A DNA stretch of 64,000 bases, from positions 15,388 through 79,387 of the forward strand of contig JBBAUA010000011.1 in the NCBI GenBank assembly GCA_040398465.1, read 5' to 3'. Below the pieces are notes generated by a model that searched no databases, was not told the origin of the DNA, and saw only the letters and a list, made by a program, of their open reading frames with translations. Both the position numbers and the translations under genes were made by a program. Shown here one piece after another: positions 31,707 to 40,563 of this stretch. The DNA is from UBA7672 sp040398465 (GTDB taxonomy: Bacteria; Pseudomonadota; Alphaproteobacteria; Caulobacterales; Hyphomonadaceae). The first letter of the stretch is position 1; the number at the start of each line of letters is the position of its first letter.

Positions 31707-32798
31707 ATGTCGCACAACACCTTTGGCCACCTCTTCCGCGTGACGACCTGGGGCGAAAGTCATGGGCCCGCCATCGGCTGCGTGGTCGATGGCTGCCCGC
31801 CGGGACTCACGCTGACGCCGGAGTTCATCCAGCAATTCCTCGACAAGCGCCGTCCAGGGACTTCGCGCTTCGTCACGCAACGTCAGGAAGAGGACAAGGT
31901 CCGCATCCTCTCCGGTGTGTTCGAGGATGACCGCACCGGCGGACCGGTGACCACCGGCACGCCGATCTCGCTGATGATCGAAAACACCGACCAGCGTTCG
32001 AAGGACTACAGCGAGATCCGCGACAGCTATCGACCCGGCCATGCCGACTATGCCTACGACCGGAAATACGGCGTGCGCGACTATCGCGGAGGTGGTCGCT
32101 CATCCGCACGCGAGACAGCATCACGCGTCGCGGCTGGCGCCGTTGCCAGGATGGCGCTCGGCCCTGCGATCACCATCCGCGGAGCGGTCGTGCAGATCGG
32201 ACCGCACGCCATCAACCGGGACAACTGGAACTGGGATGTCGTCGAGCAGAACCCATTCTGGTGTCCCGACGGGGAGAAGGCAGCCAAGTGGGAAGCCTTC
32301 CTCGACGAGACACGCAAGGCCGGCTCGTCCTGCGGCGCCATCATCGAAGTCGTGGCCGAAGGCGTGCCCCCCGGATGGGGCGCGCCCGTCTATGGCAAGC
32401 TGGACGCTGACCTCGCGGGCGCGCTGATGAGCATCAACGCGGTCAAGGGCGTCGAGATCGGCGCGGGCTTCGCATCTGCTGCGCTGTCGGGCGAAGACAA
32501 CGCCGACGAGATGCGCCGGTCGGGTAACAGCGTTGCCTTCCTGTCGAACAGCAATGGCGGCGTGCTCGGCGGAATCTCGTCCGGGCAGCCAGTCGTCGCG
32601 CGCATCGCCGTGAAGCCGACCTCGTCCATCCTCACCCCGCGCCAGACCGTGACGACGCAGGGCGAAGACACCGACATCCGCACCAAGGGCCGCCACGATC
32701 CCTGCGTCGGAATACGAGCTGTTCCGGTTGCCGAAGCAATGATGGCCTGCGTGTTGGCCGACCACATGCTGCGCCATCGCGGTCAGACTGGCCGCTGA
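31707..32798 (+). CDS. aroC: chorismate synthase
   Basis: The 363-residue enzyme forms chorismate from EPSP using reduced FMN, the last common step to aromatic amino acids. Signature 1 is GESHGPAIGCVVDGCPPG, signature 2 GRSSARETASRVAAGAVA, signature 3 RRSGNSVAFLSNSNGG near the C terminus with RGRHDPCVGIRAVPVAEAM (here KGRHDP). Length is normal. It appears monocistronic, with terC upstream and a glycine-zipper gene downstream. Confidence 0.97.
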   Translation: MSHNTFGHLFRVTTWGESHGPAIGCVVDGCPPGLTLTPEFIQQFLDKRRPGTSRFVTQRQEEDKVRILSGVFEDDRTGGPVTTGTPISLMIENTDQRSKDYSEIRDSYRPGHADYAYDRKYGVRDYRGGGRSSARETASRVAAGAVARMALGPAITIRGAVVQIGPHAINRDNWNWDVVEQNPFWCPDGEKAAKWEAFLDETRKAGSSCGAIIEVVAEGVPPGWGAPVYGKLDADLAGALMSINAVKGVEIGAGFASAALSGEDNADEMRRSGNSVAFLSNSNGGVLGGISSGQPVVARIAVKPTSSILTPRQTVTTQGEDTDIRTKGRHDPCVGIRAVPVAEAMMACVLADHMLRHRGQTGR

Positions 32799-32894
32799 AG
32801 ACCGGGCGATAGCCTTCAGCAGTTCCTTCAGGTCCCGTTCAGGTGGCGGGCCGGATTGTCTCTCCTGACAATGTGTGTCCGGAGGTATTCGCCG

Positions 32895-33476
32895 ATGCGT
32901 ATCAAGGCCCTGCTCCTGATTTCGGCCGTCATGGCCATCGCAGCTCCTGCCTCCTTCGCTCAGAGCCGCTCCTGCCAGGAAGTCCGACAGAACAACCAGG
33001 TCGGCGGCGCAATCGTCGGCGGCATTCTCGGCGGCATCCTCGGCAGCAATGTCGCCGCCAGCGGCCACCGCAGTGATGGAACCGCGGTTGGCGCAGTGCT
33101 TGGCGGCATGATCGGCGCAGGCGCCGGCGGCAATGTCCGCTGCGGGCTGCCGCCACAGGGCTATAACAATGGTTACGGCGCTGGGTCAGACTACAATCGC
33201 AATCCAAACTATGGCGGCCAGCACTATGGCGATGCAGGCTATGGGTCCCAACGTTACGGCGACGATCCGTATCTCGATGGCGGTCTGCGACAGGAAGGAT
33301 ACAGCCGTGACCTTTACCGGGACGACAGGCGGTCCTACGCGCGCAACGACGAAGTCGCAGGGGCTGATTGCACCGAGTCCATTCAGGTAACGCGCTTGCC
33401 TGACGGCTCTCAGATCCGCCGCCCGGTAGAAGTCTGCCGCGACGCTTATTATGGTGAGTGGCAGGTCATCGATTAG
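32895..33476 (+). CDS. glycine-zipper 2TM domain protein, exported
   Basis: A 193-residue secreted or envelope protein. A signal peptide ending ASFAQS precedes a glycine zipper (VGGAIVGGILGGILGSNV and VGAVLGGMIGAGAGGNV), the Rick_17kDa/SlyB-like outer-membrane motif. A Gly/Tyr/Asn-rich low-complexity middle (YNNGYGAGSDYNRNPNYGG, QHYGDAGYGSQRYGD) leads to a C-terminal module with two Cys (ADCTESIQVTRLPDG, VEVCRDAYYGEWQVID). No lipobox Cys. GGAGG lies at 32881-32885. Envelope integrity is the usual suggested role. Confidence 0.8.
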   Translation: MRIKALLLISAVMAIAAPASFAQSRSCQEVRQNNQVGGAIVGGILGGILGSNVAASGHRSDGTAVGAVLGGMIGAGAGGNVRCGLPPQGYNNGYGAGSDYNRNPNYGGQHYGDAGYGSQRYGDDPYLDGGLRQEGYSRDLYRDDRRSYARNDEVAGADCTESIQVTRLPDGSQIRRPVEVCRDAYYGEWQVID

Positions 33477-33554
33477 ACTGGCAGCAAAGCCTTTCGGCCG
33501 CCGCGGCCACTCTTAAAGGACAGGCCCGTCCCCCCAACCCAGGGCCTGTGAGGG

Positions 33555-33592
33555 CGAGCCGCATCGCGCGAGCAGTGCGGCTCGTCTGATTC
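33555..33592. terminator. hairpin between convergent genes
   Basis: A perfect 9-bp stem CGAGCCGCA / TGCGGCTCG (33555-33563, 33576-33584) followed by TCTGATTC on the plus strand. A second 8-bp stem ACAGGCCC / GGGCCTGT lies just before it (33520-33549). Both are between the glycine-zipper gene and tlyA, whose 3' ends face each other. Confidence 0.45.
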
Positions 33593-33606
33593 TGACGACA
33601 AGCTGA

Positions 33607-34359
33607 TCAGTAATTTCGCGCGACGAACAGTCGCTCGCGATTGCCATCCGCGCCGGTGATAGGACTATCCGACCACTGCCTGACGACCCACCCCACCTTC
33701 GCAAGCCACCGCTCCAGCTCGTCCGCCGCAGCCGCAACAGCGGCGGGGCGGGAGACGATGCCGCCCTTGCCGACATTTGCTGGCCCAACCTCGAACTGCG
33801 GCTTGAACAGCGCCACCAGCATCGCGTCCGGCGCTGCCAGTTCCAGTGGTCGCATCAACAGCTTGGCGAGCCCGATGAAGCTTGCATCACACACGATCAG
33901 CGTCGGCGGCTCGATGACGAGGGCCGCATCGAGATTTCGCGCATCGGTCGATTCGTGACTGACAACGCGCTTGTCTTCCCGCAACCGCGGATGCAGCTGC
34001 CCCACACCCACATCGATCGCGACAATCCGCCGCGCGCGGCGCGCCAGCAGCACATCCGTGAAGCCTCCTGTCGATGAGCCGATGTCGAGGCAATGCCGGC
34101 CAGCCGGATCGACACCAAACACCGTCAGCGCATGATCAAGCTTCAACCCGCCGCGCGACACCCATGGATGAGCCGCCTCGGCTTCGATCAACGAACCATC
34201 GCCAACCAGCTGGCCGGGCTTCGTCGCCGCAACGCCATCGACGTGCACCTTGCCGGCTTCGATTGCCTCGCGCGCACGCGCACGCGTCGGCGCGAGGCCG
34301 CGCTGAACCAGCTCGACGTCCAGCCGCCGCCGTCCACCGCTTTCATTGCCGCTCGTCAT
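33607..34359 (-). CDS. TlyA family RNA methyltransferase
   Basis: A 250-residue protein with an N-terminal S4 RNA-binding domain (RLDVELVQRGLAPTRARAREAIEAGKVHVDG) and a C-terminal FtsJ/RrmJ-like methyltransferase (PWVSRGGLKLDHALTVFG, CLDIGSSTGGFTDVLL, VIEPPTLIVCDASFIG, LVALFKPQFEVG). TlyA methylates the 2'-hydroxyl of cytidines in 16S and, in the long form, 23S rRNA; some homologues are called hemolysin A. The gene often follows dxs but here is 20 kb away. Confidence 0.9.
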   Translation of the reverse strand: MTSGNESGGRRRLDVELVQRGLAPTRARAREAIEAGKVHVDGVAATKPGQLVGDGSLIEAEAAHPWVSRGGLKLDHALTVFGVDPAGRHCLDIGSSTGGFTDVLLARRARRIVAIDVGVGQLHPRLREDKRVVSHESTDARNLDAALVIEPPTLIVCDASFIGLAKLLMRPLELAAPDAMLVALFKPQFEVGPANVGKGGIVSRPAAVAAAADELERWLAKVGWVVRQWSDSPITGADGNRERLFVARNY

Positions 34360-34437
34360 CGCGCCCTTCGGGGAACCGTCGCGTGTCCCGGGCCTTTAGA
34401 TTGGCAACTGCCGCCTTCCGCAAGTCCAGGAATCACC

Positions 34438-34971
34438 ATGCTGCGTGCAACCGCTCTCGCCCTGCTCCTCACTGCATGCGCGACATCGGAGCAGGATCCT
34501 CCTCCCGCCATGAACACGGCTGGCGGCCCGCCCACAGAGGCGGCCCTGACCAACAATAGCGGCGCGGAAATCGGCACAGTCCAGTTCACACCCGCCCTCA
34601 CCGGTGTCCTGATGCGCGTGATCATTACCGTCGGCGGTCTCTCGCCGGGATGGCACGGCATGCATCTGCATGCTGTTGGCAATTGCTCCGATCCCGCGAA
34701 GTTCGCGAACGCCGCAGGCCACATCCAGAAGTCCAACAAGAATCACGGACTGCTCTATGTGCATGGCCCGGAGAATGGCGACCTGCCGAACATTTCCGCC
34801 GCCAGCGATGGGTCTGCCGCAACCGAGGTTTTCACGGCCCTGCTGACGGTCCCCGAGCTGCAGGACGCCGATGGCTCGGCGCTGGTGATCCACGCCAATC
34901 CCGACGACCACACCAGCCAGCCGCTGGGAAACTCGGGCGACCGCGTCGCCTGCGCAGCGATCCGGAACTAG
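34438..34971 (+). CDS. sodC: Cu-Zn superoxide dismutase family lipoprotein
   Basis: A 177-residue periplasmic lipoprotein (signal MLRATALALLLTAC, Cys14). The SOD_Cu fold is seen in EIGTVQFTPALTGVLMRV, GLSPGWHGMHLHAVGNC (copper ligands His-x-His), AAGHIQKSNKNHG (bridging region), HGPENGDLPNI (zinc-site Asp) and ALVIHANPDDHTSQPLGNSGDRVACAAI (copper His and the disulfide Cys). It dismutates superoxide in the periplasm. Start ATG 34438. Confidence 0.92.
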   Translation: MLRATALALLLTACATSEQDPPPAMNTAGGPPTEAALTNNSGAEIGTVQFTPALTGVLMRVIITVGGLSPGWHGMHLHAVGNCSDPAKFANAAGHIQKSNKNHGLLYVHGPENGDLPNISAASDGSAATEVFTALLTVPELQDADGSALVIHANPDDHTSQPLGNSGDRVACAAIRN

Positions 34972-35031
34972 GACTGGCAGGCCCGGCGAAAACCGGTCTA
35001 GAAGCGGGCGACCCCTTATCAGGCGCCGCCG

Positions 35032-36063
35032 ATGCCCATCTCCCCCGTCGAACGGAACGACCATTCCGAACCGAATGCCGAAGCCTTCATTTTCGGCTTC
35101 GATTTCGAGCCGAACGGGGCCATTTCACGCGTTGACTGGACAAAGATAAAGCCGACGGCTGCTCGTCCCGAGCTCGGCTGGCGCTGGCTGCACTTCAATC
35201 GCCTTGCGGCCGAGACGCGGGCATGGCTCGAGGAATCCAGCGATCTCGACGAAGCGGTGATCGCCGCCCTGTTGCAGACCGAGTCGCGTCCGCGCTGTGC
35301 GCCCTATGAGGACGGCCTGCTGCTCAACCTGAGGGGCGTCAACCACAATCCAGGCGCCGAACCGGAAGACATGATCTCCGTCCGCATCTGGGCGACCAGC
35401 AATCTCGTCATCTCGATGCGGTCCTATCCGGTGAAGGCGATCCACGAAGTCCGCGAGGAAACCGGCCGCGATCCGCCGACGTCATCCGCCCACCTGCTCG
35501 CCCGCATCGCATCCAAGCTGGTCGACTACATCGACCCTGTGGTGGAGCAGCTGAAGGAGGAAGCGGACGAGTTCGAAGAGACGATGCTCAACGAAAAGGG
35601 CCGGCTATCGCCGCGCGACCTTGCAGAGTTTCGACGCACCATCCTCCTCCTGCGCCGGTATGTGCAGCCGCAGTCGGAAGCCATGACCCAGCTTCAGCGT
35701 GAGGCAAGGATGCGCCGGTCTGGCGCGCCAGTGTTCGACGATGACGATCAGGTGATCCTGCGCGACACGTCGGACCATATCATTCGCATCGCCGAAGAGC
35801 TGGATTCGATCCGCGATCGTGCGGCCGTTCTGCAGGATCAGGTGGTTGGCCAACGACAGGAAACGCTCAACCAGCGTCTTCTGGCCTTGTCGATCGTGTC
35901 CGCGATCTTCCTGCCGCTATCCTACGTGACCGGCCTCCTCGGCATGAATCTCGCCGGCATTCCATGGGCGCACGAGCCCTGGTCGTTCGGGATGGTGGTC
36001 GGCGTCACCTGCGCACTCGGGGTCGGCGTGCTCGCCTTCCTCAAATGGCGCAGGTGGATCTAG
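35032..36063 (+). CDS. CorA-like divalent cation transporter, ZntB type
   Basis: A 343-residue homopentameric channel-like transporter. The N-terminal cytoplasmic alpha/beta domain (AFIFGFDFEPNGAISRVDW, WRWLHFNRLAAETRAWLEESSDLDEAVIAALLQTESRPR) and long stalk helices precede two C-terminal membrane helices with the signature GLLGMNLAGIPWA (GMN) and WSFGMVVGVTCALG. The GMN-x-A-G-I-P loop, with IPWAHEP in place of CorA YGMNF, fits the ZntB branch, which moves Zn2+. Confidence 0.9.
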   Translation: MPISPVERNDHSEPNAEAFIFGFDFEPNGAISRVDWTKIKPTAARPELGWRWLHFNRLAAETRAWLEESSDLDEAVIAALLQTESRPRCAPYEDGLLLNLRGVNHNPGAEPEDMISVRIWATSNLVISMRSYPVKAIHEVREETGRDPPTSSAHLLARIASKLVDYIDPVVEQLKEEADEFEETMLNEKGRLSPRDLAEFRRTILLLRRYVQPQSEAMTQLQREARMRRSGAPVFDDDDQVILRDTSDHIIRIAEELDSIRDRAAVLQDQVVGQRQETLNQRLLALSIVSAIFLPLSYVTGLLGMNLAGIPWAHEPWSFGMVVGVTCALGVGVLAFLKWRRWI

Positions 36064-36065
36064 GT

Positions 36066-36293
36066 TCAGGTGCGGTCGTCGCCGTCGCTGGCGTTGTCGA
36101 TGGTTTCCTTGACGCCTTCGCCTACCTTGCCGACCGAGTCCTGAAGCGGCTGCGTCGTCTGGTCGATCTTCGACAGGCCCTCATCCATGTTGGCGCCGGC
36201 CGCTTGAAGCGAGCCATCGCGCCACCAGAAATAGCCCATCACCATGACGAAGCCGACGGCTATCGCGACAACAATTCCGCCCAGTACCCGCAT
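36066..36293 (-). CDS. small single-pass membrane protein, paralogue B
   Basis: A 75-residue protein: a membrane helix at about 5-22 (GGIVVAIAVGFVMVMGYF), then WWRDGSLQAAGANMDEGLSKID, a Gln/Thr/Val-rich amphipathic part and the tail DNASDGDDRT. It is 25 bases downstream of a paralogue that shares W-x-RDGSL-x-AGA-x-MD and the last six residues DGDDRT. A GGAGG site precedes the ATG. I do not recognise the family. The soluble part is predicted outside the cytoplasm or facing the cytoplasm depending on topology, which I cannot fix. Confidence 0.75.
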   Translation of the reverse strand: MRVLGGIVVAIAVGFVMVMGYFWWRDGSLQAAGANMDEGLSKIDQTTQPLQDSVGKVGEGVKETIDNASDGDDRT

Positions 36294-36318
36294 ATCAAAT
36301 CCTCCCTGAATAGACCGC

Positions 36319-36543
36319 TTAGGTGCGGTCATCCCCGTCGGTCGCGCGCTGGAATGTTGCGCCAGTGTTGTCGACGATCTCACTTATGGGTTCTGAAATC
36401 TCGCTGCCCGCATTGCTCAGCAGGTTGTCCATCGAAGCGCCCGCTTCACGCAGCGATCCATCGCGGATCCAGAAAACCATGATGGCGGCGGCGAACGCGA
36501 AAACTGTAAAGACGAGGACAGACCAAATTGTCGTGCGGCTCAT
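36319..36543 (-). CDS. small single-pass membrane protein, paralogue A
   Basis: A 74-residue protein with membrane helix about 5-24 (TIWSVLVFTVFAFAAAIMVF), then WIRDGSLREAGASMDNLLSNAG, a Glu/Ser-rich segment with ISEPISEIVDN, and the same DGDDRT end as paralogue B. It is the first gene of the pair and has a good EcfG-type promoter 27 bases upstream of its ATG at 36543. Longer in-frame starts (up to 36627) would begin within that promoter, so 36543 is preferred. Function unknown; a stress-induced envelope protein is the best inference. Confidence 0.75.
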   Translation of the reverse strand: MSRTTIWSVLVFTVFAFAAAIMVFWIRDGSLREAGASMDNLLSNAGSEISEPISEIVDNTGATFQRATDGDDRT

Positions 36544-36569
36544 GGGGGCCCTCTGTATTGGTTCCCCAA

Positions 36570-36596
36570 ACAACACAGTTCGTCGGTCAGAGTTCC
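36570..36596 (-). promoter_or_regulatory. candidate EcfG-dependent promoter for the small membrane protein pair
   Basis: On the minus strand GGAAC (36596-36592), a 16-base spacer, then TGTTGT (36575-36570). It fits GGAAC-N16-CGTT with one -10 mismatch, the same geometry as the nepR promoter. Transcription would start about 20 bases before the ATG at 36543. Confidence 0.65.
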
Positions 36597-36653
36597 GCGA
36601 AACGGAACCCTTGATCGACGTTACCAACCGGAGAGGTAAAAAACCGAACGCGG

Positions 36654-38399
36654 TCAGGCCCGCGGCGCAAACCGCGTTCGCAATTCGCTCTTCATGATCT
36701 TGCCGTTGGCGTTGCGCGGCAGCGGATCACGCTGGATCTGGATATCGACCGGCACCTTGAACGCAGCGATCTTCTGGGCCGCGAACCGGCGAAGCTCGTC
36801 AGTCGTCACCTCCATGTCGGGCTTCACCTGCACGACGGCGCCGACCTCCTCCCCCAGCACCTTGTGCGGAATGCCGACGACGGCTGCGTCCATGATGGCA
36901 GGGTGATCGTAAAGCGCGCTTTCGACCTCGATGCAGTAGATGTTCTCGCCGCCGCGGATCAGCATGTCCTTGGCGCGGTCGAGCAGGAAGACGAAGCTTT
37001 CCTCGTCCATCCGCCCGATGTCGCCCGTCACCACCCAGCCATCGATGTAGGTCTTGGCTGTCGCTTCCGGCTTGTTCCAGTAGGCCTTGCAGTTGTTCGG
37101 CCCCTTCACCCAAAGCTCGCCAACCTGGTTGGGCCCAAGCGTCTCGCCGTTCGAGCCCACGATCTTGAAATCCATCGCCGGAGCCGGCGCCCCACAGCTG
37201 TCGGGGCGGACTTCGTAGTCTTTCCCGAAATTCACGCAGGACGCGGCGCACGTCTCCGTCATCCCCCAGCCGTTCGAGGCGAGACCATTCGGGAACCGGC
37301 GCTTGATCGTGGCCACGAGTTCTGGAGCCGACGGCGCGCCTCCATATGCGACAAACTGGATCGAAGAGAGATCGTACTTGTCGCGATCAGGATGCTCCAG
37401 CACTTGCCATGCAATCGCCGGCACGCCGCCGATCATGGTGATCTTCTCGCGCTCGATGATCTCCAGCGCCTCGCCGGGATCCCACTTGTACATCGTGACG
37501 ATCTTGTCCGCGTTCATGATCACGGGCACGAGATTCGAGAACGCGCCTGTCGCGTGAAAGAACGGGATCGCAAGCAGCGGAATGCGCGGCGGATCGTTCA
37601 GCGGATCGCGCACTGGTGGCGACTGACCCTGGCGCACAAAGTGCCGCGCCTGGCAGGCCATGCCGTTGAACACGTTCGAGATGATGCCGCGATGCGTCGC
37701 CAGCGCGCCCTTTGGCTTCCCCGTCGTGCCTGATGTGTACATGATGGTGGCGTCGTCATCGGGCCCCACCTCGGCCGCCGGCATCTCGATGTCCGGCAGG
37801 CTGGCCCACGCCCTGGCCGATCCGATCAGCTTCTCCAGCGAGACGATCCGCGGATCAGCCTCGTCATCGCCTCCCCGTGCAACGATGACGGTCTTGAGCT
37901 GGGTCAGCTTCGGCAGGTGATCGCGGATGCGTTCCAGCTTCTCCGGATCGACGATCGCGACCTTGGCGCCGGAATCGGCAAGGCCATACTCCAACTCCTC
38001 CCCCGTCCACCAGGAATTGAGCGGCGTCGCGATCGCGCCGATCGCCAGCGCCGCCCAGAATCCGACGGCCCATTGTGGGTAGTTGCGCATGACCACGGCC
38101 ACGCGGTCGCCCTTCTGCACCCCGAAATCCTCCCGCAGCCTGCGGGCCAGATGCGCCACCGCCTTGTAGTGAGCGGCGTAGGTGATCCGCTCATCCTCGA
38201 AGACGAGATACTCGCGAAAATCCCACTGCTTCGAGTTGAGCACCACGTCCCGCAGGGTCAGCGGCGCATGCTTGTAGGTACGCAACCTGATGCCGTTGAT
38301 GACTTTCTCTTCCATCTCGAACTTGGCGCCGGGGGCGGTCATCACCGCGTTGCACTGGCCGATCGACATCACCGGAAACGGCGCGGCTTCTGCTGACAT
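36654..38399 (-). CDS. class I adenylate-forming enzyme, acyl-CoA synthetase
   Basis: The 581-residue AMP-binding enzyme activates a carboxylic acid to an acyl-AMP and then to a CoA thioester. Core motifs are IMYTSGTTGKPKGALATHRG (A3), VAYGGAPSAPELV, SNGWGMTETCAASCVNFG (A5), GWVVTGDIGRMDEESFVFLLDRAKDMLIRGGENIY (A7-A8) and PLPRNANGKIMKSEL with the catalytic Lys (A10). The acid substrate is likely medium or long chain, but the pocket cannot be read. It starts at MSAEAAPF behind GGGAG. Confidence 0.92.
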   Translation of the reverse strand: MSAEAAPFPVMSIGQCNAVMTAPGAKFEMEEKVINGIRLRTYKHAPLTLRDVVLNSKQWDFREYLVFEDERITYAAHYKAVAHLARRLREDFGVQKGDRVAVVMRNYPQWAVGFWAALAIGAIATPLNSWWTGEELEYGLADSGAKVAIVDPEKLERIRDHLPKLTQLKTVIVARGGDDEADPRIVSLEKLIGSARAWASLPDIEMPAAEVGPDDDATIMYTSGTTGKPKGALATHRGIISNVFNGMACQARHFVRQGQSPPVRDPLNDPPRIPLLAIPFFHATGAFSNLVPVIMNADKIVTMYKWDPGEALEIIEREKITMIGGVPAIAWQVLEHPDRDKYDLSSIQFVAYGGAPSAPELVATIKRRFPNGLASNGWGMTETCAASCVNFGKDYEVRPDSCGAPAPAMDFKIVGSNGETLGPNQVGELWVKGPNNCKAYWNKPEATAKTYIDGWVVTGDIGRMDEESFVFLLDRAKDMLIRGGENIYCIEVESALYDHPAIMDAAVVGIPHKVLGEEVGAVVQVKPDMEVTTDELRRFAAQKIAAFKVPVDIQIQRDPLPRNANGKIMKSELRTRFAPRA

Positions 38400-38527
38400 C
38401 TGGTGGGCTCCCTGATGGTTTCTTGTTGTCGATCCCGAAATCGCACGGTCCGCGCGCTGGAGCTAGGGCCGATCCGCGTGTAATGCAGTCTCGAATATCG
38501 AACGCTGCGGCGCAGCATGGAGGCGCG

Positions 38528-39031
38528 ATGCCGGTTGTGGTTCTCGACGCGGATGTCCCCCATCTTGCGGGCATCACGGCCATCTACAACCATGCCGTCC
38601 GCGAGACCTTCTCGATCTGGTCGGAGAACGAGACGACAGTCGATCTGCGCCGGCACTGGAGGGATGCCCGGCGCGCGGGCGGCTTCCCGGTTCTCGCAGC
38701 GATCGATCCGGTCACGCCGCACAACGTGCTTGGCTATGGCAGCTTCGGCGTCTTCCGCGACTTTCCCGGCTATGCCCGAACCGTCGAGCATTCCGTCTAC
38801 GTGGCGACGAACGCCCAGAGGCGCGGCATCGGACGCATGATCCTGACCGAACTCGTCGACCGGGCCCGCGGGATGGGCATGGAAGCCATGGTCGGCGGCA
38901 TCGATAGCAGCAACGCCGCCTCCATCAGACTCCACGAACAGGCCGGTTTCCAGGTCCAGGGCACGCTCAAGGGCGTCGGCCGCAAGTTCGGCAAGCGCCT
39001 GGATCTCGTCTTCATGGTGAAGCAGCTCTAG
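38528..39031 (+). CDS. GNAT family N-acetyltransferase (phosphinothricin acetyltransferase-like)
   Basis: A 167-residue acetyltransferase: HLAGITAIYNHAVRETFSIWSE at the N terminus, the acetyl-CoA site HSVYVATNAQRRGIGRMILTELVDRA and SSNAASIRLHEQAGFQVQGTLKGVGRKFGKRLDLVFM. This closely follows the PAT/YncA pattern that acetylates small amines or amino-acid analogues; the real substrate is unknown. GGAGG stands before ATG 38528. It overlaps the convergent transporter gene by 4 bases. Confidence 0.85.
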   Translation: MPVVVLDADVPHLAGITAIYNHAVRETFSIWSENETTVDLRRHWRDARRAGGFPVLAAIDPVTPHNVLGYGSFGVFRDFPGYARTVEHSVYVATNAQRRGIGRMILTELVDRARGMGMEAMVGGIDSSNAASIRLHEQAGFQVQGTLKGVGRKFGKRLDLVFMVKQL

Positions 39032-39948
39032 GGGCCGCTCGTCAGCCAGATCGTCAGCGGAATGGTGACGAGGCTCAGCAGCGTCGTAAGCGTCACGATG
39101 TTTGCCATCAGGCGCGCGTCCCCGCCCAACTGCCGCGCCAGGATGTAGGACGACGTCGCCACGGGCGCCGCCACGCACAACATCGCCACCTGCATCGGCA
39201 TTCCACTGAGCCCGATCGCGTTGCAGAGCCCGAACGTGATCGCCGGCATGATGCCAAGCCGAAGCAACGCGCCCATCGCCAGCGGACGCTTGGCCGATCG
39301 CATCGAACCGATGTCCAGCGCTGCCCCCACGCAGATCAGGCCAAGTGCGATCGTCGCATCGCCTAGCAGGTTCAGCGTCTGGGTTACGGGCTCGGTTATA
39401 CGCACGCCGGCCTGCAGAAGGATGATGGCCAACACGGTCGACAGGATCAGCGGGTTTGCCGCAATCGAGCGGGTCACGCGCCCGAAGCTGGCCGGGCCAG
39501 ACCCGGCATAGCGGCTGAGCACCAGTACGCTCAGCACATTGTTGATCGGCACCAGCACGGCAAAACCGACTGCGGCGAGCCCTATCCCCGCCTCGCCATT
39601 CAGCCCCGCGATCACGCCGAGCGCGACATAGCCATTCCAGCGTAATCCGGCCTGGAAGACGCTGGTGAATTGCGGCCCGTCCTTCGCCAGCAGTGGCCGG
39701 GCGAGAAGCATCAGCGCCGCCATCGTGACGACCGTCCCGGCCAGCACCTGGCCCAGCGCCAGCGCGTCGGCCCCCGCGAACGAGCCCTCGATGATGCTCA
39801 TGAACATCATCGGCGGAAACAGCACGAAATAGGTCAGCCGCTCCAGCGCCGCCCAACCATCCTCGGCCAGCAGCTTGAAGCGCCGCAGCACGCCGCCAAG
39901 CGCAATCAGGGAGAATACCGGTATGAGCGACAGGACGACATCGAGCAT
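39028..39948 (-). CDS. AEC family transporter (auxin efflux carrier-like)
   Basis: A 306-residue inner-membrane protein with ten hydrophobic segments in the AEC pattern: FSLIALGGVLRRFKLL, FPPMMFMSIIEG, the helix-breaking GFAVLVPINNVLSVLVLSR, and the second repeat with NPLILSTVLAIILLQAGVRI, LICVGAALDI and APVATSSYILARQLGGDARLMANIVTLTTLLSL. Members export carboxylates such as malate or malonate. Substrate unknown. Confidence 0.88.
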   Translation of the reverse strand: MLDVVLSLIPVFSLIALGGVLRRFKLLAEDGWAALERLTYFVLFPPMMFMSIIEGSFAGADALALGQVLAGTVVTMAALMLLARPLLAKDGPQFTSVFQAGLRWNGYVALGVIAGLNGEAGIGLAAVGFAVLVPINNVLSVLVLSRYAGSGPASFGRVTRSIAANPLILSTVLAIILLQAGVRITEPVTQTLNLLGDATIALGLICVGAALDIGSMRSAKRPLAMGALLRLGIMPAITFGLCNAIGLSGMPMQVAMLCVAAPVATSSYILARQLGGDARLMANIVTLTTLLSLVTIPLTIWLTSGP

Positions 39949-40085
39949 CGCCGGGTTCTGACAGAGTCCCTTCTGGCGTGCGAGAGCCTTCGCCTGGCAG
40001 ACGCACGTGCGAATATCGCAGTGGCGCTGCCTCGCGCCGATGATAGTGTCACCACCGGGATTGGAGCATTGGAGGGGGTAGGGTG

Positions 40086-40496
40086 ATGCGGATATTTTCC
40101 GGATGCATTATCACGGCGCTGCTGGCGGCGACGCCGGCCATGGCCGATGAGGCATGGAAAACCGATCTCGGCGAGATCATTTGGGAGACCGACTACGACG
40201 GCGGCGCGATCTTCAGGATTGAAACGGGCAAGGGCAAGTTCGCACGCTTCTACATTGAGGGCCTGGAGCCGACCGGCGCACCGCGCGGACATTTTGAGGG
40301 CTACTGGATCAACACTGATGACGAGACCATGTGTTCGGCCGAACTCGTAGGCCCCGATGGCACGCGCAGCAAGACATGGGGCCGCCTCTCACTCACCTTT
40401 GTGGACAAGGGATTCCCAAGCGACTGGACCGCCTTGACGGGCGAGTGCATGGCTGAACCTCACGAGGTCATTACCGGCCGTGCGGTGACCGGCTAA
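40086..40496 (+). CDS. small exported hypothetical protein
   Basis: A 136-residue protein with a signal peptide (MRIFSGCIITALLAATPAMADE, cleavage after AMA). The mature part is a beta-rich domain with two Cys (ETMCSAELVGPDG, LTGECMAEP) that probably form a disulfide. No family assigned. GGAGGGGG before the GTG-ATG pair supports the start at 40086. Confidence 0.65.
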   Translation: MRIFSGCIITALLAATPAMADEAWKTDLGEIIWETDYDGGAIFRIETGKGKFARFYIEGLEPTGAPRGHFEGYWINTDDETMCSAELVGPDGTRSKTWGRLSLTFVDKGFPSDWTALTGECMAEPHEVITGRAVTG

Positions 40497-40563
40497 GGTC
40501 GCTCGTTTTTCCTCTAGATTGGCCATGCTACGGTCGGTCCGAAGCGCTTGCACGCAGGATCCC

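Noticed and set aside
34371..34400. EcfG promoter upstream of sodC (GGAAC at about 34371)
   Set aside because: After the 16-17 base spacer the sequence is CCTTTA, with no CGTT-like -10.
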